From: Chloroflexota bacterium
GTDB taxonomy: Bacteria; Chloroflexota; UBA6077; FW602-bin22; JAMCYS01
Direction: 5' to 3'
DNA length: 64,000 bases
Assembly: GCA_023473795.1 (NCBI GenBank)
Contig: JAMCYS010000023.1
Span: forward strand, 1 to 64,000
The notes under the pieces were generated by a model that worked only from the letters and a program-made list of their open reading frames with translations, searched no databases and was not told the origin of the DNA. Made by a program: the position numbers and the translations under genes. Of this stretch, positions 7,577-15,342 are shown piece by piece. Numbering within the stretch: position 1 is the first letter of the stretch; each line of letters starts with the position of its first letter.

Positions 7577-9370
7577 CTACTGCTTGGCGATGTAGATGTA
7601 CGGCACGGGGTTGTTGCCCACCGTCCACGCTTCCACACCGGCCTTGTTCGCGGAGATCGACTCGCCCCTAATGTAAGGCTTCCACATCTGGTACATGATC
7701 GGGTGCCACACCATGACGCCACCCACATCAGTGACGAGGACCCGCTCGGCCTCCTGGTACAGATCCGTGCGCTTCTTCGCATCCATTAGGCCCTTGGCCT
7801 CATCGACGAGGTTGTCAAACGTAGCGTTCTGCCAATCATGGCGGCCGCCAGTCGGCATGGAGTGCCACACGCCGCCCAGCATATTGCTCGGATCGACGTA
7901 GTCATACTGGTACGAGATGAGGCTCATCGGTATCTCGTACTTGCGCATGGCGTCCATGTAGATTTTCTGTTCCTGGTTCTTGATAACGATGTTGACGCCC
8001 AAGTTCTCCTTGTACATGCCCTGGATGCTCTCGGCGGCCATCTTCACCGCCGTCTGGGCGTTGCGCAGCCACATCTCCACCGTGGGGAAGCCCTTGCCGT
8101 CGGGGTAGCCTGCCTCCGCTAGCAGCCGCTTAGCCTGAGCCAGGTCAAAGTTCTGGATGCCCTTCAAGGCATCGCCCTGATAGCCGGGGAAGCCAGGCGG
8201 CAGCATGGAGTAGGCCGGCACACCCTGGTCTTTGAGCACGGTGTTGCACAGCGCGCCGCGGTCTATCGCATGGCTGAAGGCCTGGCGCACTTTTATATTG
8301 TCGAACGGAGGCTTCTTGACTTGAAAGAAGAGATACCAGGTGAGGAAGTCGACGTACTTGTGGACTTCCTTCGAGAGCTTGGGGTCGCTCAGCACGCGGG
8401 CGATGTCGCCGGCCGAGAGGACGGCGATGTCGATTATGGCCTCGTTCTCTCCCGCCTCGTAGGCTGGGAAGAAAGCCTGCCACTCGCCGAACGGTTTGAT
8501 GAAGCGCTCCAGATACCCCTTGTGCGGCCCGTCATAGCCGGGGTTGAGCACAAGCTCTAGGCGCTTGCCCTTCTCCCACTTATCGGCCTTGTAGGGGCCA
8601 TTGCCGATCAGCGTGGCCACGTTCGTGGACCACTCATTGCCCACCTTCTCCACGATGTGCTTCGGGCAAGGGCTGGAGGTGCGGAAAGAGACGATGAGCG
8701 GCCAGTAGGGGATGGGCGTCTCCGTCTCCATCTCGAAGGTGTAGTCATCCAGCGCCCGCAGACCCACCTTGCTAGGGTCATCGATCTTGCCCGAGCTAAA
8801 GTCCTTGGCGCCCTTAATGTCCGTGTAAAACCAGAGGAAGTCGTAGGCGGTTTTGGGGCTCAGGCGGCGCAAGTAGCTAAAGACGAAATCGTGGGCGGTG
8901 ACGGGGGTGCCGTCGCTCCACTTGGCGCTCTTGCGCAGGAAGAAGCGCCATACCTTGCCGTCGCTCGACTCCCAGCGCTCGGCCGCGCCGGGGACGGCGA
9001 CGTGGTCCTTGGTGAGCCGGCCCAGCGACTCGAACATCGTCTCCTGCGGCCAGGTGGAGTCGTACTGCGAGTAGCCGATGTCGTAGTACTTGCTGTCGCG
9101 GCCAAAGACGTGCACCACTTGCTTGTCCAGTACCGCCGCGTCGGCAGGCATCTCCTTGCCGTTGCTGTTGACCAGCTTGGCCGTGGCAGCTGGCGCCGCC
9201 GGCGCTGTTGCCTGCTTACTTGGCGCCGCCGGTGGCTCCGCGCTACAGCCGATCGTGGTGGTCAAGCTCACTGCGCCAAGACCCACCAATGACCCGCGCA
9301 GTAGGTCGCGCCTCGTTGCCCGCCGTCCGAGGAATCCCGAAGACGTGTCGCCCTGCCCGGTGCTCTTCAT
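7577..9370 (-). CDS. peptide-type ABC transporter solute-binding lipoprotein (SBP family 5)
   Basis: A 597-residue extracytoplasmic binding protein of the DppA/OppA family. The N-terminus carries a twin-arginine-like signal (TRRDLLRG at residues 19-26) followed by a hydrophobic stretch and a lipobox ending at Cys42 (TTIGC), so it is probably exported folded and lipidated by Lgt (a gene for which lies at 45899). The family signature around residues 120-150 (WSDGTPVTAHDFVFSYLRR) is clear. The start ATG follows GGAGGAG. It is the first gene of the transport operon and sits behind a near-consensus promoter and a roughly 300-base structured leader. The ligand is unknown. Confidence 0.93.
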   Translation of the reverse strand: MKSTGQGDTSSGFLGRRATRRDLLRGSLVGLGAVSLTTTIGCSAEPPAAPSKQATAPAAPAATAKLVNSNGKEMPADAAVLDKQVVHVFGRDSKYYDIGYSQYDSTWPQETMFESLGRLTKDHVAVPGAAERWESSDGKVWRFFLRKSAKWSDGTPVTAHDFVFSYLRRLSPKTAYDFLWFYTDIKGAKDFSSGKIDDPSKVGLRALDDYTFEMETETPIPYWPLIVSFRTSSPCPKHIVEKVGNEWSTNVATLIGNGPYKADKWEKGKRLELVLNPGYDGPHKGYLERFIKPFGEWQAFFPAYEAGENEAIIDIAVLSAGDIARVLSDPKLSKEVHKYVDFLTWYLFFQVKKPPFDNIKVRQAFSHAIDRGALCNTVLKDQGVPAYSMLPPGFPGYQGDALKGIQNFDLAQAKRLLAEAGYPDGKGFPTVEMWLRNAQTAVKMAAESIQGMYKENLGVNIVIKNQEQKIYMDAMRKYEIPMSLISYQYDYVDPSNMLGGVWHSMPTGGRHDWQNATFDNLVDEAKGLMDAKKRTDLYQEAERVLVTDVGGVMVWHPIMYQMWKPYIRGESISANKAGVEAWTVGNNPVPYIYIAKQ

Positions 9371-9401
9371 CCGTTCTCCTCCCGCTAACTATGGTGCTAA
9401 C

Positions 9402-9449
9402 GGCTTGGGCGAGCCCGCCGCGCCACTGCCGGCGCCTGCTCGCCAAACC
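9402..9449 (-). promoter_or_regulatory. leader hairpin close to the lipoprotein start codon
   Basis: Read on the minus strand, GGTTTGGCGAGC (9438-9449) pairs with GCTCGCCCAAGCC (9402-9414), leaving one bulged base and one G-T pair. The loop itself can form an inner GCGCC/GGCGC stem. It lies about 30 bases before the start codon, a position suitable for translational control or attenuation. Confidence 0.4.
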
Positions 9450-9572
9450 GTTGTACCCACTTCGCGTGGAACACGATGGTTGCTCCGCGTTCGGACCTTG
9501 AGCGCACTCTCGCTCGCTCTTGCTGTGATGAAACCGTCTAATTGTTAAGGTGCTGCTGGGCTGGGTTGATCC

Positions 9573-9613
9573 GTGTGCCACGCCGCGCAGGATGTTTGGT
9601 CTGTCTGGCACAC
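9573..9613 (-). promoter_or_regulatory. leader hairpin, 8-bp perfect stem
   Basis: GTGTGCCA (9573-9580) and TGGCACAC (9606-9613) are perfectly complementary with a 25-base loop. It lies in the middle of the predicted 5' leader of the transporter operon. Confidence 0.4.
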
Positions 9614-9673
9614 GACTGCATGAGGATAGCATCAACTCTCGTCAAGTAGGCAAGACGCCTACCGCTTATAACC

Positions 9674-9702
9674 ACTATAGCACGAGCCAAGAGCCCTGTC
9701 AA
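9674..9702 (-). promoter_or_regulatory. near-consensus sigma70 promoter for the transporter operon
   Basis: Minus strand TTGACA (9697-9702), 17-base spacer, TATAGT (9674-9679). This is one of the best promoters in the window and implies strong transcription of the binding-protein gene. Confidence 0.75.
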
Positions 9703-9770
9703 GCGAACGAAGGACAGCTGCAACAAGTTTCTGTAACGCCTTCGTGTTGCGCAACGTCCAAGAGCCACCG

Positions 9771-10991
9771 TCACGCCCCGGCAAGCACAGCTCCGCCGCC
9801 CACCAGGCCGCCGGCCTTGACCACGGCGCGCACGGCGTTCAAGGCCCGAACATCACTCAAGGCATCCCCAGCCACCAGCAGCAGGTCGGCCTGCCTGCCC
9901 ACTTCCAGCGCGCCCACCTGGTCCGCTAGACCGAGCAGCCGGGCAGCCTCGCTCGTCGCCGATCGCAGTGCTTGACGAGCTGTGTAGCCGTTCTCGACCA
10001 TCAGCTCTACTTCCAGGGCCAGGCCGCCGTGTGGGTTGTAGGGAGTACTGGCATCCGTGCCAGCCGCAATGCGCGCGCCGGCCTCCGCCGCCTGCTTGAA
10101 GCTGGCGCAGTGCCTTTCATAGACCTGCCGGGCCTTGTGCACGGCGTAGTCGGCCATCTGACCGTGGGAGGCATTGCGCACGATCTGGGTGACGGCGGCC
10201 AGGGTAGGAACGTAGTAGGCGCCACTCTTCAGCAGCAGCTCGATACACTCGTCGTCCAGGAGACAGCCATGCTCGACGCTGTCAATCCCTGCCCTCAGGG
10301 CGTTCTTCACGCCCGCCGTGCCGATGGCGTGTGTTGCCGTACGCTTGCCGGCATTGTGGGCCTCTTCAACACCCGCCCTCATTTCGGTCTCGGATAGGCC
10401 AATGCCGCCGACTTCCAAACCGGGCGTCAGAACGCCACCCGTGGCCATAAGCTTGACCAGGTCTGCGCCAAGTTTGAGCTGTTCCCGCGCCGCCTTTCGC
10501 ACCTCGTCCGGGCCATCGGCCTCGCGGCCAATGAACCAGCCGTGGCCGCCTGTCATACAGATGGCGCTGCCCGCGGCCAGGACGCGCGGTCCCGGCACCA
10601 GGCCCTGAGCGATGGCCTTCGCCAGGTCTATCACGATGCCCGGCTTGGTCGACCCCATGTCGCACACCGTCGTCTCGCCTGCCTGCAAGGTCAGCCGCGC
10701 GTTCCGGGCGGCACGCAGAGTCGCCAAAGCGGGGCTGTCGGCCAACGCCACTGCCGGCAAGAAGCGCGGGTCGGGATCGGCCGATAGATGTACGTGGCAA
10801 TTGATGAGCCCGGGCAGCAGCGTCTGACCCGTGCCGTCGATCACGAGCCCCCTGTCCCAACCGACCGGCGCGTCGCGCGCGGGCCCCAGCCAGGCGATCC
10901 TCTCTCCTTCCACCAGAACGATGGCCTCCCCGAAAGGCAGCGTATCCTTGCCGTCAAATACAAGCGCACCCGCGATGGCCAGCTGGCCCAC
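9771..10991 (-). CDS. amidohydrolase (imidazolonepropionase/prolidase-like)
   Basis: Metal-dependent hydrolase of 406 residues with a split beta-sandwich and TIM barrel. GLINCHVHL supplies the HxH metal ligands, GADLVKLMATGG the lysine that is usually carboxylated, THAIGTAG and SVEHG the two further His ligands, and AGTDA the catalytic Asp. Relatives cleave Xaa-Pro dipeptides or cyclic amides; the substrate here is unknown. GTG at 10991 is chosen because GGAGGT lies six bases upstream. It follows the UroD-like gene after a strong hairpin. A 45-bp copy of its 5' end occurs in the tandem duplication at 12594-12638. A homologue lies at 41485-42714. Its closeness to the peptide-type transporter may reflect a peptide-degrading role. 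Confidence 0.9.
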   Translation of the reverse strand: MGQLAIAGALVFDGKDTLPFGEAIVLVEGERIAWLGPARDAPVGWDRGLVIDGTGQTLLPGLINCHVHLSADPDPRFLPAVALADSPALATLRAARNARLTLQAGETTVCDMGSTKPGIVIDLAKAIAQGLVPGPRVLAAGSAICMTGGHGWFIGREADGPDEVRKAAREQLKLGADLVKLMATGGVLTPGLEVGGIGLSETEMRAGVEEAHNAGKRTATHAIGTAGVKNALRAGIDSVEHGCLLDDECIELLLKSGAYYVPTLAAVTQIVRNASHGQMADYAVHKARQVYERHCASFKQAAEAGARIAAGTDASTPYNPHGGLALEVELMVENGYTARQALRSATSEAARLLGLADQVGALEVGRQADLLLVAGDALSDVRALNAVRAVVKAGGLVGGGAVLAGA

Positions 10992-11016
10992 CGATGAACC
11001 TCCCAAGACAACGGTT

Positions 11017-11048
11017 GGGCCCGCCCAGTCGTCATTCTTGGCGGGCCC
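11017..11048 (-). terminator. hairpin between UroD-like and amidohydrolase genes
   Basis: GGGCCCGCC (11017-11025) and GGCGGGCCC (11040-11048) form a perfect nine-pair GC-rich stem with a 14-base loop, just after the stop of the UroD-like gene. There is no T-tract on the minus strand, so termination may be partial. An identical copy lies at 12664-12695. Confidence 0.5.
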
Positions 11049-11072
11049 CCGAATGCTAGGACGCGCGGGGAT

Positions 11073-12116
11073 TCACTCCGCGAGAACCCCGGCGATCACC
11101 CCCAGGCTCCGCTCCAGAGCCTCGACTGGGGCGTCCTCTGTTACGCTGATGGCAAACCCGCGCTTGCTGCCGGCCTGCGACAGCAACTCGCGCGTGTGTT
11201 CAGCCACGACCTCTGGCGGCTCGATGTGCATCGAACTGGTGAAGTTGATCCAGAGGGCCTTATCCGGCCAGGCCTGCCGCGCCTCCGCCATAGATACGTC
11301 GCCCATCGGCGGCGGCGTGATCGCTTCGACGATGTCGAACTGAGACTCGGCGATCAAGGGGACCAGGGACTGCAGGCGGCCGTCCATGTGCACTGCGAGC
11401 TTCTTGCCCGTGCCAGACAGCAGGTTGTGGATGTAGGCATACTGGGGCATCAGGTAGCGCTGGTAGCGCTCTCGACCCACCACCACGCTGCTGACGTTGT
11501 CGCCGAGCTGCAGCAGTGGCGCCGGGCAGCCGGCGGCGAACTCGTACATCTCCCGGTAGCGCTGCAGCATGACCTCGTGTAGGGAATCGAAGAGGTCGCG
11601 CCGCTCGTAGTAGTCGAGCGCGAAGCGCTCCATACCCATCATCTGGTACAACATCTCCTGCACCGGCAGCTTGGCGACGCGTACCAGGCAGATGCCGTCA
11701 GGCCCCAGGCGGCGGTCGTACTCGCTAATGACTGCATAGTTGTCGGTGTAGACAGCATCCTTGAGGTAGAACTCCATTACCCGGTAATCATCCGGGCCTT
11801 TGATGAAGTGCTCGCGAATCCAGTTGGACGTGTCGTAAGCCCCCTCCGGCTCGAGGGTCTGGTAGACCTCGCCCACGGGCGTCTCGATCGTGCGGCGCAG
11901 CAGCCTGCGACCGTCCTCCTGGTATTCCCGGGTGCTGATTTCGACTTCACGGTACTGCGTGCGGTGGGCCGGTTCGCGGTGGATTAGACCCACCCCCATC
12001 TCCCGCAGGCGGCGCTCTGTCGTACCGCGTGGCAGCATCCAGTCGTAAATTGTCAGCGGCACGCGATCTGGCTCTTGCCAATTCATCGCGGCCAGAAGGC
12101 GCTCCCTAATGTCCAC
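11073..12116 (-). CDS. uroporphyrinogen decarboxylase-like protein, copy A
   Basis: A 347-residue protein of the UroD/MtaA superfamily (TIM barrel). The start is the GTG at 12116, preceded by GGGGAGG; the longer open frame upstream is read-through of purH sequence in another frame. The N-terminus RERLLAAMNWQEPDRVPLTIYDW is typical of the UroD-like methyltransferase branch. The position corresponding to the zinc-binding HxC of MtaA/CmuA reads HMDGR, without Cys, and the Arg-rich substrate pocket of true HemE is not evident, so neither haem synthesis nor a zinc-dependent corrinoid methyl transfer can be claimed. It is identical to the protein encoded at 12720-13763. Confidence 0.85.
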   Translation of the reverse strand: MDIRERLLAAMNWQEPDRVPLTIYDWMLPRGTTERRLREMGVGLIHREPAHRTQYREVEISTREYQEDGRRLLRRTIETPVGEVYQTLEPEGAYDTSNWIREHFIKGPDDYRVMEFYLKDAVYTDNYAVISEYDRRLGPDGICLVRVAKLPVQEMLYQMMGMERFALDYYERRDLFDSLHEVMLQRYREMYEFAAGCPAPLLQLGDNVSSVVVGRERYQRYLMPQYAYIHNLLSGTGKKLAVHMDGRLQSLVPLIAESQFDIVEAITPPPMGDVSMAEARQAWPDKALWINFTSSMHIEPPEVVAEHTRELLSQAGSKRGFAISVTEDAPVEALERSLGVIAGVLAE

Positions 12117-12144
12117 AGTATGCCTCCCCAGTGCGGAGTGCCGC

Positions 12145-12593
12145 CTAGTGGCGGAAGTGGCGGTGACCCGTAAACACCATGGCCAGGTGGTGCCGGTCGG
12201 CCATGCGGATGATATCCTCGTCCCTGATAGAGCCGCCGGGCTGGATGATGGCCGTGACCCCGCCCACGGCAGCCTCTTCCACCCCATCGGGCTTGGGGAA
12301 GAACGCATCGGAAGCCATGACACTGCCCACCGCGCGGTCACTCGCTTTACGGAGGGCGATTTGCACGGAATCGACTCTGCTCATCTGGCCGGCCCCAATG
12401 CCTGCGGTAGTGAGCCGTTGCGCGAGGACTATGGCATTGGACTTGACGAACTTGACCACCCGCCAGGCGAAGATGAGGTCGGTCAGCTCGTCCAAAGTGG
12501 GCTCGCGCTGGGTTACGACCTTCATCCCCTCTTCGTCGAGCGAATGTGTGTCGAAAGTCTGCACCAAGAAACCGCCGTGAACGCGCTTGAAGT
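12145..12593 (-). pseudogene. purH: purH 3' fragment created by tandem duplication
   Basis: The sequence encodes the last roughly 148 residues of PurH, identical to the end of the intact gene at 13792-15342. The fragment begins at the duplication junction, where the upstream frame runs into a TGA a few codons before the purH sequence. It lacks the whole cyclohydrolase domain and most of the transformylase domain, so it cannot replace PurH. Confidence 0.9.
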
Positions 12594-12638
12594 CTTGCCG
12601 TCAAATACAAGCGCACCCGCGATGGCCAGCTGGCCCAC
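12522..12638 (-). pseudogene. amidohydrolase 5' stub fused out of frame at the duplication junction
   Basis: The duplicated ribosome-binding site and GTG start of the amidohydrolase direct 15 codons ([15 protein letters not shown]) that pass at 12594 into purH sequence in the wrong frame and stop at 12522 after 38 residues. It retains a good ribosome-binding site and might be translated, but no function is expected. Confidence 0.75.
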
Positions 12639-12663
12639 CGATGAACCTCCCAAGACAACGGTT

Positions 12664-12695
12664 GGGCCCGCCCAGTCGTCATTCTTGGCGGGCCC
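12664..12695 (-). terminator. hairpin after UroD-like copy B
   Basis: Identical copy of the nine-pair hairpin at 11017-11048. It follows the stop of the second UroD-like gene and may limit read-through into the purH fragment and copy A. Confidence 0.45.
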
Positions 12696-12719
12696 CCGAA
12701 TGCTAGGACGCGCGGGGAT

Positions 12720-13763
12720 TCACTCCGCGAGAACCCCGGCGATCACCCCCAGGCTCCGCTCCAGAGCCTCGACTGGGGCGTCCTCTGTTACGCTGATGGC
12801 AAACCCGCGCTTGCTGCCGGCCTGCGACAGCAACTCGCGCGTGTGTTCAGCCACGACCTCTGGCGGCTCGATGTGCATCGAACTGGTGAAGTTGATCCAG
12901 AGGGCCTTATCCGGCCAGGCCTGCCGCGCCTCCGCCATAGATACGTCGCCCATCGGCGGCGGCGTGATCGCTTCGACGATGTCGAACTGAGACTCGGCGA
13001 TCAAGGGGACCAGGGACTGCAGGCGGCCGTCCATGTGCACTGCGAGCTTCTTGCCCGTGCCAGACAGCAGGTTGTGGATGTAGGCATACTGGGGCATCAG
13101 GTAGCGCTGGTAGCGCTCTCGACCCACCACCACGCTGCTGACGTTGTCGCCGAGCTGCAGCAGTGGCGCCGGGCAGCCGGCGGCGAACTCGTACATCTCC
13201 CGGTAGCGCTGCAGCATGACCTCGTGTAGGGAATCGAAGAGGTCGCGCCGCTCGTAGTAGTCGAGCGCGAAGCGCTCCATACCCATCATCTGGTACAACA
13301 TCTCCTGCACCGGCAGCTTGGCGACGCGTACCAGGCAGATGCCGTCAGGCCCCAGGCGGCGGTCGTACTCGCTAATGACTGCATAGTTGTCGGTGTAGAC
13401 AGCATCCTTGAGGTAGAACTCCATTACCCGGTAATCATCCGGGCCTTTGATGAAGTGCTCGCGAATCCAGTTGGACGTGTCGTAAGCCCCCTCCGGCTCG
13501 AGGGTCTGGTAGACCTCGCCCACGGGCGTCTCGATCGTGCGGCGCAGCAGCCTGCGACCGTCCTCCTGGTATTCCCGGGTGCTGATTTCGACTTCACGGT
13601 ACTGCGTGCGGTGGGCCGGTTCGCGGTGGATTAGACCCACCCCCATCTCCCGCAGGCGGCGCTCTGTCGTACCGCGTGGCAGCATCCAGTCGTAAATTGT
13701 CAGCGGCACGCGATCTGGCTCTTGCCAATTCATCGCGGCCAGAAGGCGCTCCCTAATGTCCAC
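12720..13763 (-). CDS. uroporphyrinogen decarboxylase-like protein, copy B
   Basis: A 347-residue protein identical to that encoded at 11073-12116, with the same GTG start and ribosome-binding site. This copy keeps the natural arrangement: it starts 28 bases after the purH stop and is therefore probably the distal gene of the purine operon. If the duplication is an assembly artefact, only one of the two genes exists. Confidence 0.85.
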   Translation of the reverse strand: MDIRERLLAAMNWQEPDRVPLTIYDWMLPRGTTERRLREMGVGLIHREPAHRTQYREVEISTREYQEDGRRLLRRTIETPVGEVYQTLEPEGAYDTSNWIREHFIKGPDDYRVMEFYLKDAVYTDNYAVISEYDRRLGPDGICLVRVAKLPVQEMLYQMMGMERFALDYYERRDLFDSLHEVMLQRYREMYEFAAGCPAPLLQLGDNVSSVVVGRERYQRYLMPQYAYIHNLLSGTGKKLAVHMDGRLQSLVPLIAESQFDIVEAITPPPMGDVSMAEARQAWPDKALWINFTSSMHIEPPEVVAEHTRELLSQAGSKRGFAISVTEDAPVEALERSLGVIAGVLAE

Positions 13764-13791
13764 AGTATGCCTCCCCAGTGCGGAGTGCCGC

Positions 13792-15342
13792 CTAGTGGCG
13801 GAAGTGGCGGTGACCCGTAAACACCATGGCCAGGTGGTGCCGGTCGGCCATGCGGATGATATCCTCGTCCCTGATAGAGCCGCCGGGCTGGATGATGGCC
13901 GTGACCCCGCCCACGGCAGCCTCTTCCACCCCATCGGGCTTGGGGAAGAACGCATCGGAAGCCATGACACTGCCCACCGCGCGGTCACTCGCTTTACGGA
14001 GGGCGATTTGCACGGAATCGACTCTGCTCATCTGGCCGGCCCCAATGCCTGCGGTAGTGAGCCGTTGCGCGAGGACTATGGCATTGGACTTGACGAACTT
14101 GACCACCCGCCAGGCGAAGATGAGGTCGGTCAGCTCGTCCAAAGTGGGCTCGCGCTGGGTTACGACCTTCATCCCCTCTTCGTCGAGCGAATGTGTGTCG
14201 AAAGTCTGCACCAAGAAACCGCCGTGAACGCGCTTGAAGTCTAGACCGTCCGGCCCGCCAAAGCGAGCGGCCGGCACTGGCTCGGCGGCGCCGATCTGTA
14301 GCACTCGCAGATTTTTCTTCGCGCGCAAAATCGACAGCGCCTCCGGCGAGTAGCCGGGAGCGATCACGTCCTCGTAGAACGTCTGGGCGATCTCGCTCGC
14401 CGTCGCCGCGTCCATTTCCCGGTTGACCCCAATGGCCCCGCCAAAAGCGGACACTGGGTCGGCGCCGTGTGCCCGCCGGTAGGTTTCCAACAGGCTGTCG
14501 CCGCAGGCCAGGCCACAGGGATTGGTGTGTTTGATTATGGATACCGCAACCGAGGTGAAGTCCCGCACGCAGTTCCAGGCGGCGTCGAGGTCCATGGTGT
14601 TGCAGAAGGAGAGGGCTTTGCCATTGAGCTGTTGCGCCCCGGCCAGCCCCGTCAGGGCGCCGCCGCGCACGGCCTCGGCGTAGAACGCCGCCTTCTGGTG
14701 GGGGTTCTCCCCGTAACGCAGGTCCTGGGCCTTCTCCAGCGCGATGGTAAACTCCTGCGGAAAGAGTTCATCCGCCGGGCGCAGGTAGGTGGCGATCTGG
14801 GTATCGTAAATGGCCACGTGCTGGAAAGCCTTCGCGGCCAGCCGGCGCCTCATCTCCTGGTCGGGGTCTCCGTGGCTTAGCGCCTCCAGAACCGACGAGT
14901 AGTCGGCAGGATCGACTACCACCAGAACGTCCGCATAGTTCTTGGCGGCGGCGCGGATCAACGTGGGTCCGCCGATGTCGACGTTCTCCAGCGCCTCCTC
15001 CCGCGTCGCCCTAGGCTTGCTGACCGTGGCCAGGAAAGGATACAGATTCACGACGACGATGTCAATCGTGCCGATCCGTCGCTCGGCCAATTGAGCCATG
15101 TGCTCAGGCACCTGCCGCCGGGCCAGAATGCCGGCGTAGACGATGGGATGGAGGGTCTTGACCCTGCCCTCCAGGATTTCCGGAAAACCGGTGAGCTCAG
15201 AGATGTTGTGCACCGCTATGCCGGCCTGGGCCAGCTCCTTCGCCGTGCCGCCAGTGGAGTAGATCTCCACCCCCAGTTTGGAAAGGCCCTCGCCCAGCTC
15301 GGCAATGCCCACCTTGCTAGAGACGCTCAGAATAGCCCTCAC
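13792..15342 (-). CDS. purH: bifunctional AICAR formyltransferase/IMP cyclohydrolase
   Basis: Carries out the last two steps of de novo IMP synthesis. The 516 residues contain an N-terminal IMP cyclohydrolase (MGS-like) domain (about 1-150, with STGGTAKEL and GRVKTLHP) and a C-terminal AICAR transformylase domain with RYGENPHQKAAFY and SIIKHTNPCGLA. The lysine-histidine pair IKHTNPCG is the transformylase active-site motif. The GTG start overlaps the purN stop (GTGA), showing translational coupling. The last 449 bp are repeated in the adjacent tandem duplication. Confidence 0.97.
   Translation of the reverse strand: MRAILSVSSKVGIAELGEGLSKLGVEIYSTGGTAKELAQAGIAVHNISELTGFPEILEGRVKTLHPIVYAGILARRQVPEHMAQLAERRIGTIDIVVVNLYPFLATVSKPRATREEALENVDIGGPTLIRAAAKNYADVLVVVDPADYSSVLEALSHGDPDQEMRRRLAAKAFQHVAIYDTQIATYLRPADELFPQEFTIALEKAQDLRYGENPHQKAAFYAEAVRGGALTGLAGAQQLNGKALSFCNTMDLDAAWNCVRDFTSVAVSIIKHTNPCGLACGDSLLETYRRAHGADPVSAFGGAIGVNREMDAATASEIAQTFYEDVIAPGYSPEALSILRAKKNLRVLQIGAAEPVPAARFGGPDGLDFKRVHGGFLVQTFDTHSLDEEGMKVVTQREPTLDELTDLIFAWRVVKFVKSNAIVLAQRLTTAGIGAGQMSRVDSVQIALRKASDRAVGSVMASDAFFPKPDGVEEAAVGGVTAIIQPGGSIRDEDIIRMADRHHLAMVFTGHRHFRH

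Larger units (their letters stand above)
9371..9770 (-). other. 400-bp region upstream of the lipoprotein gene, long structured leader
   Basis: No gene is seen. The minus-strand promoter at 9674-9702 implies a leader of about 300 bases before the ATG at 9370. It contains several inverted repeats, including GTAGGC/GCCTAC near the 5' end, GTGTGCCA/TGGCACAC (9573-9613) and a 12-pair stem with one bulge (9402-9449). Confidence 0.5.
10947..12593. repeat. tandem duplication, copy A (1,647 bp)
   Basis: This segment matches 12594-14240 base for base wherever I compared it, and all translations of the two copies are identical. It contains the first 45 bp of the amidohydrolase coding region, the terminator-like hairpin, the complete UroD-like gene and the last 449 bp of purH. 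The junction at 12593/12594 shows only a 2-bp (CT) match between the outer ends. Confidence 0.92.
12594..14240. repeat. tandem duplication, copy B (1,647 bp)
   Basis: Second copy of the unit described at 10947-12593. In this copy the purH end is joined to the full upstream purH gene, whereas the amidohydrolase part is only the first 45 bp of coding sequence. Confidence 0.92.

Noticed and set aside
11073-12341. Longer form of the UroD-like protein (422 residues)
   Set aside because: The additional 75 N-terminal residues are purH sequence read in another frame; the GTG at 12116 has the ribosome-binding site.
12109-12990. Plus-strand open frame of 293 residues across the duplication junction
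   Set aside because: It is antisense to purH and the UroD-like gene, has no recognisable domain, and its length is a result of the GC-rich antisense frame.
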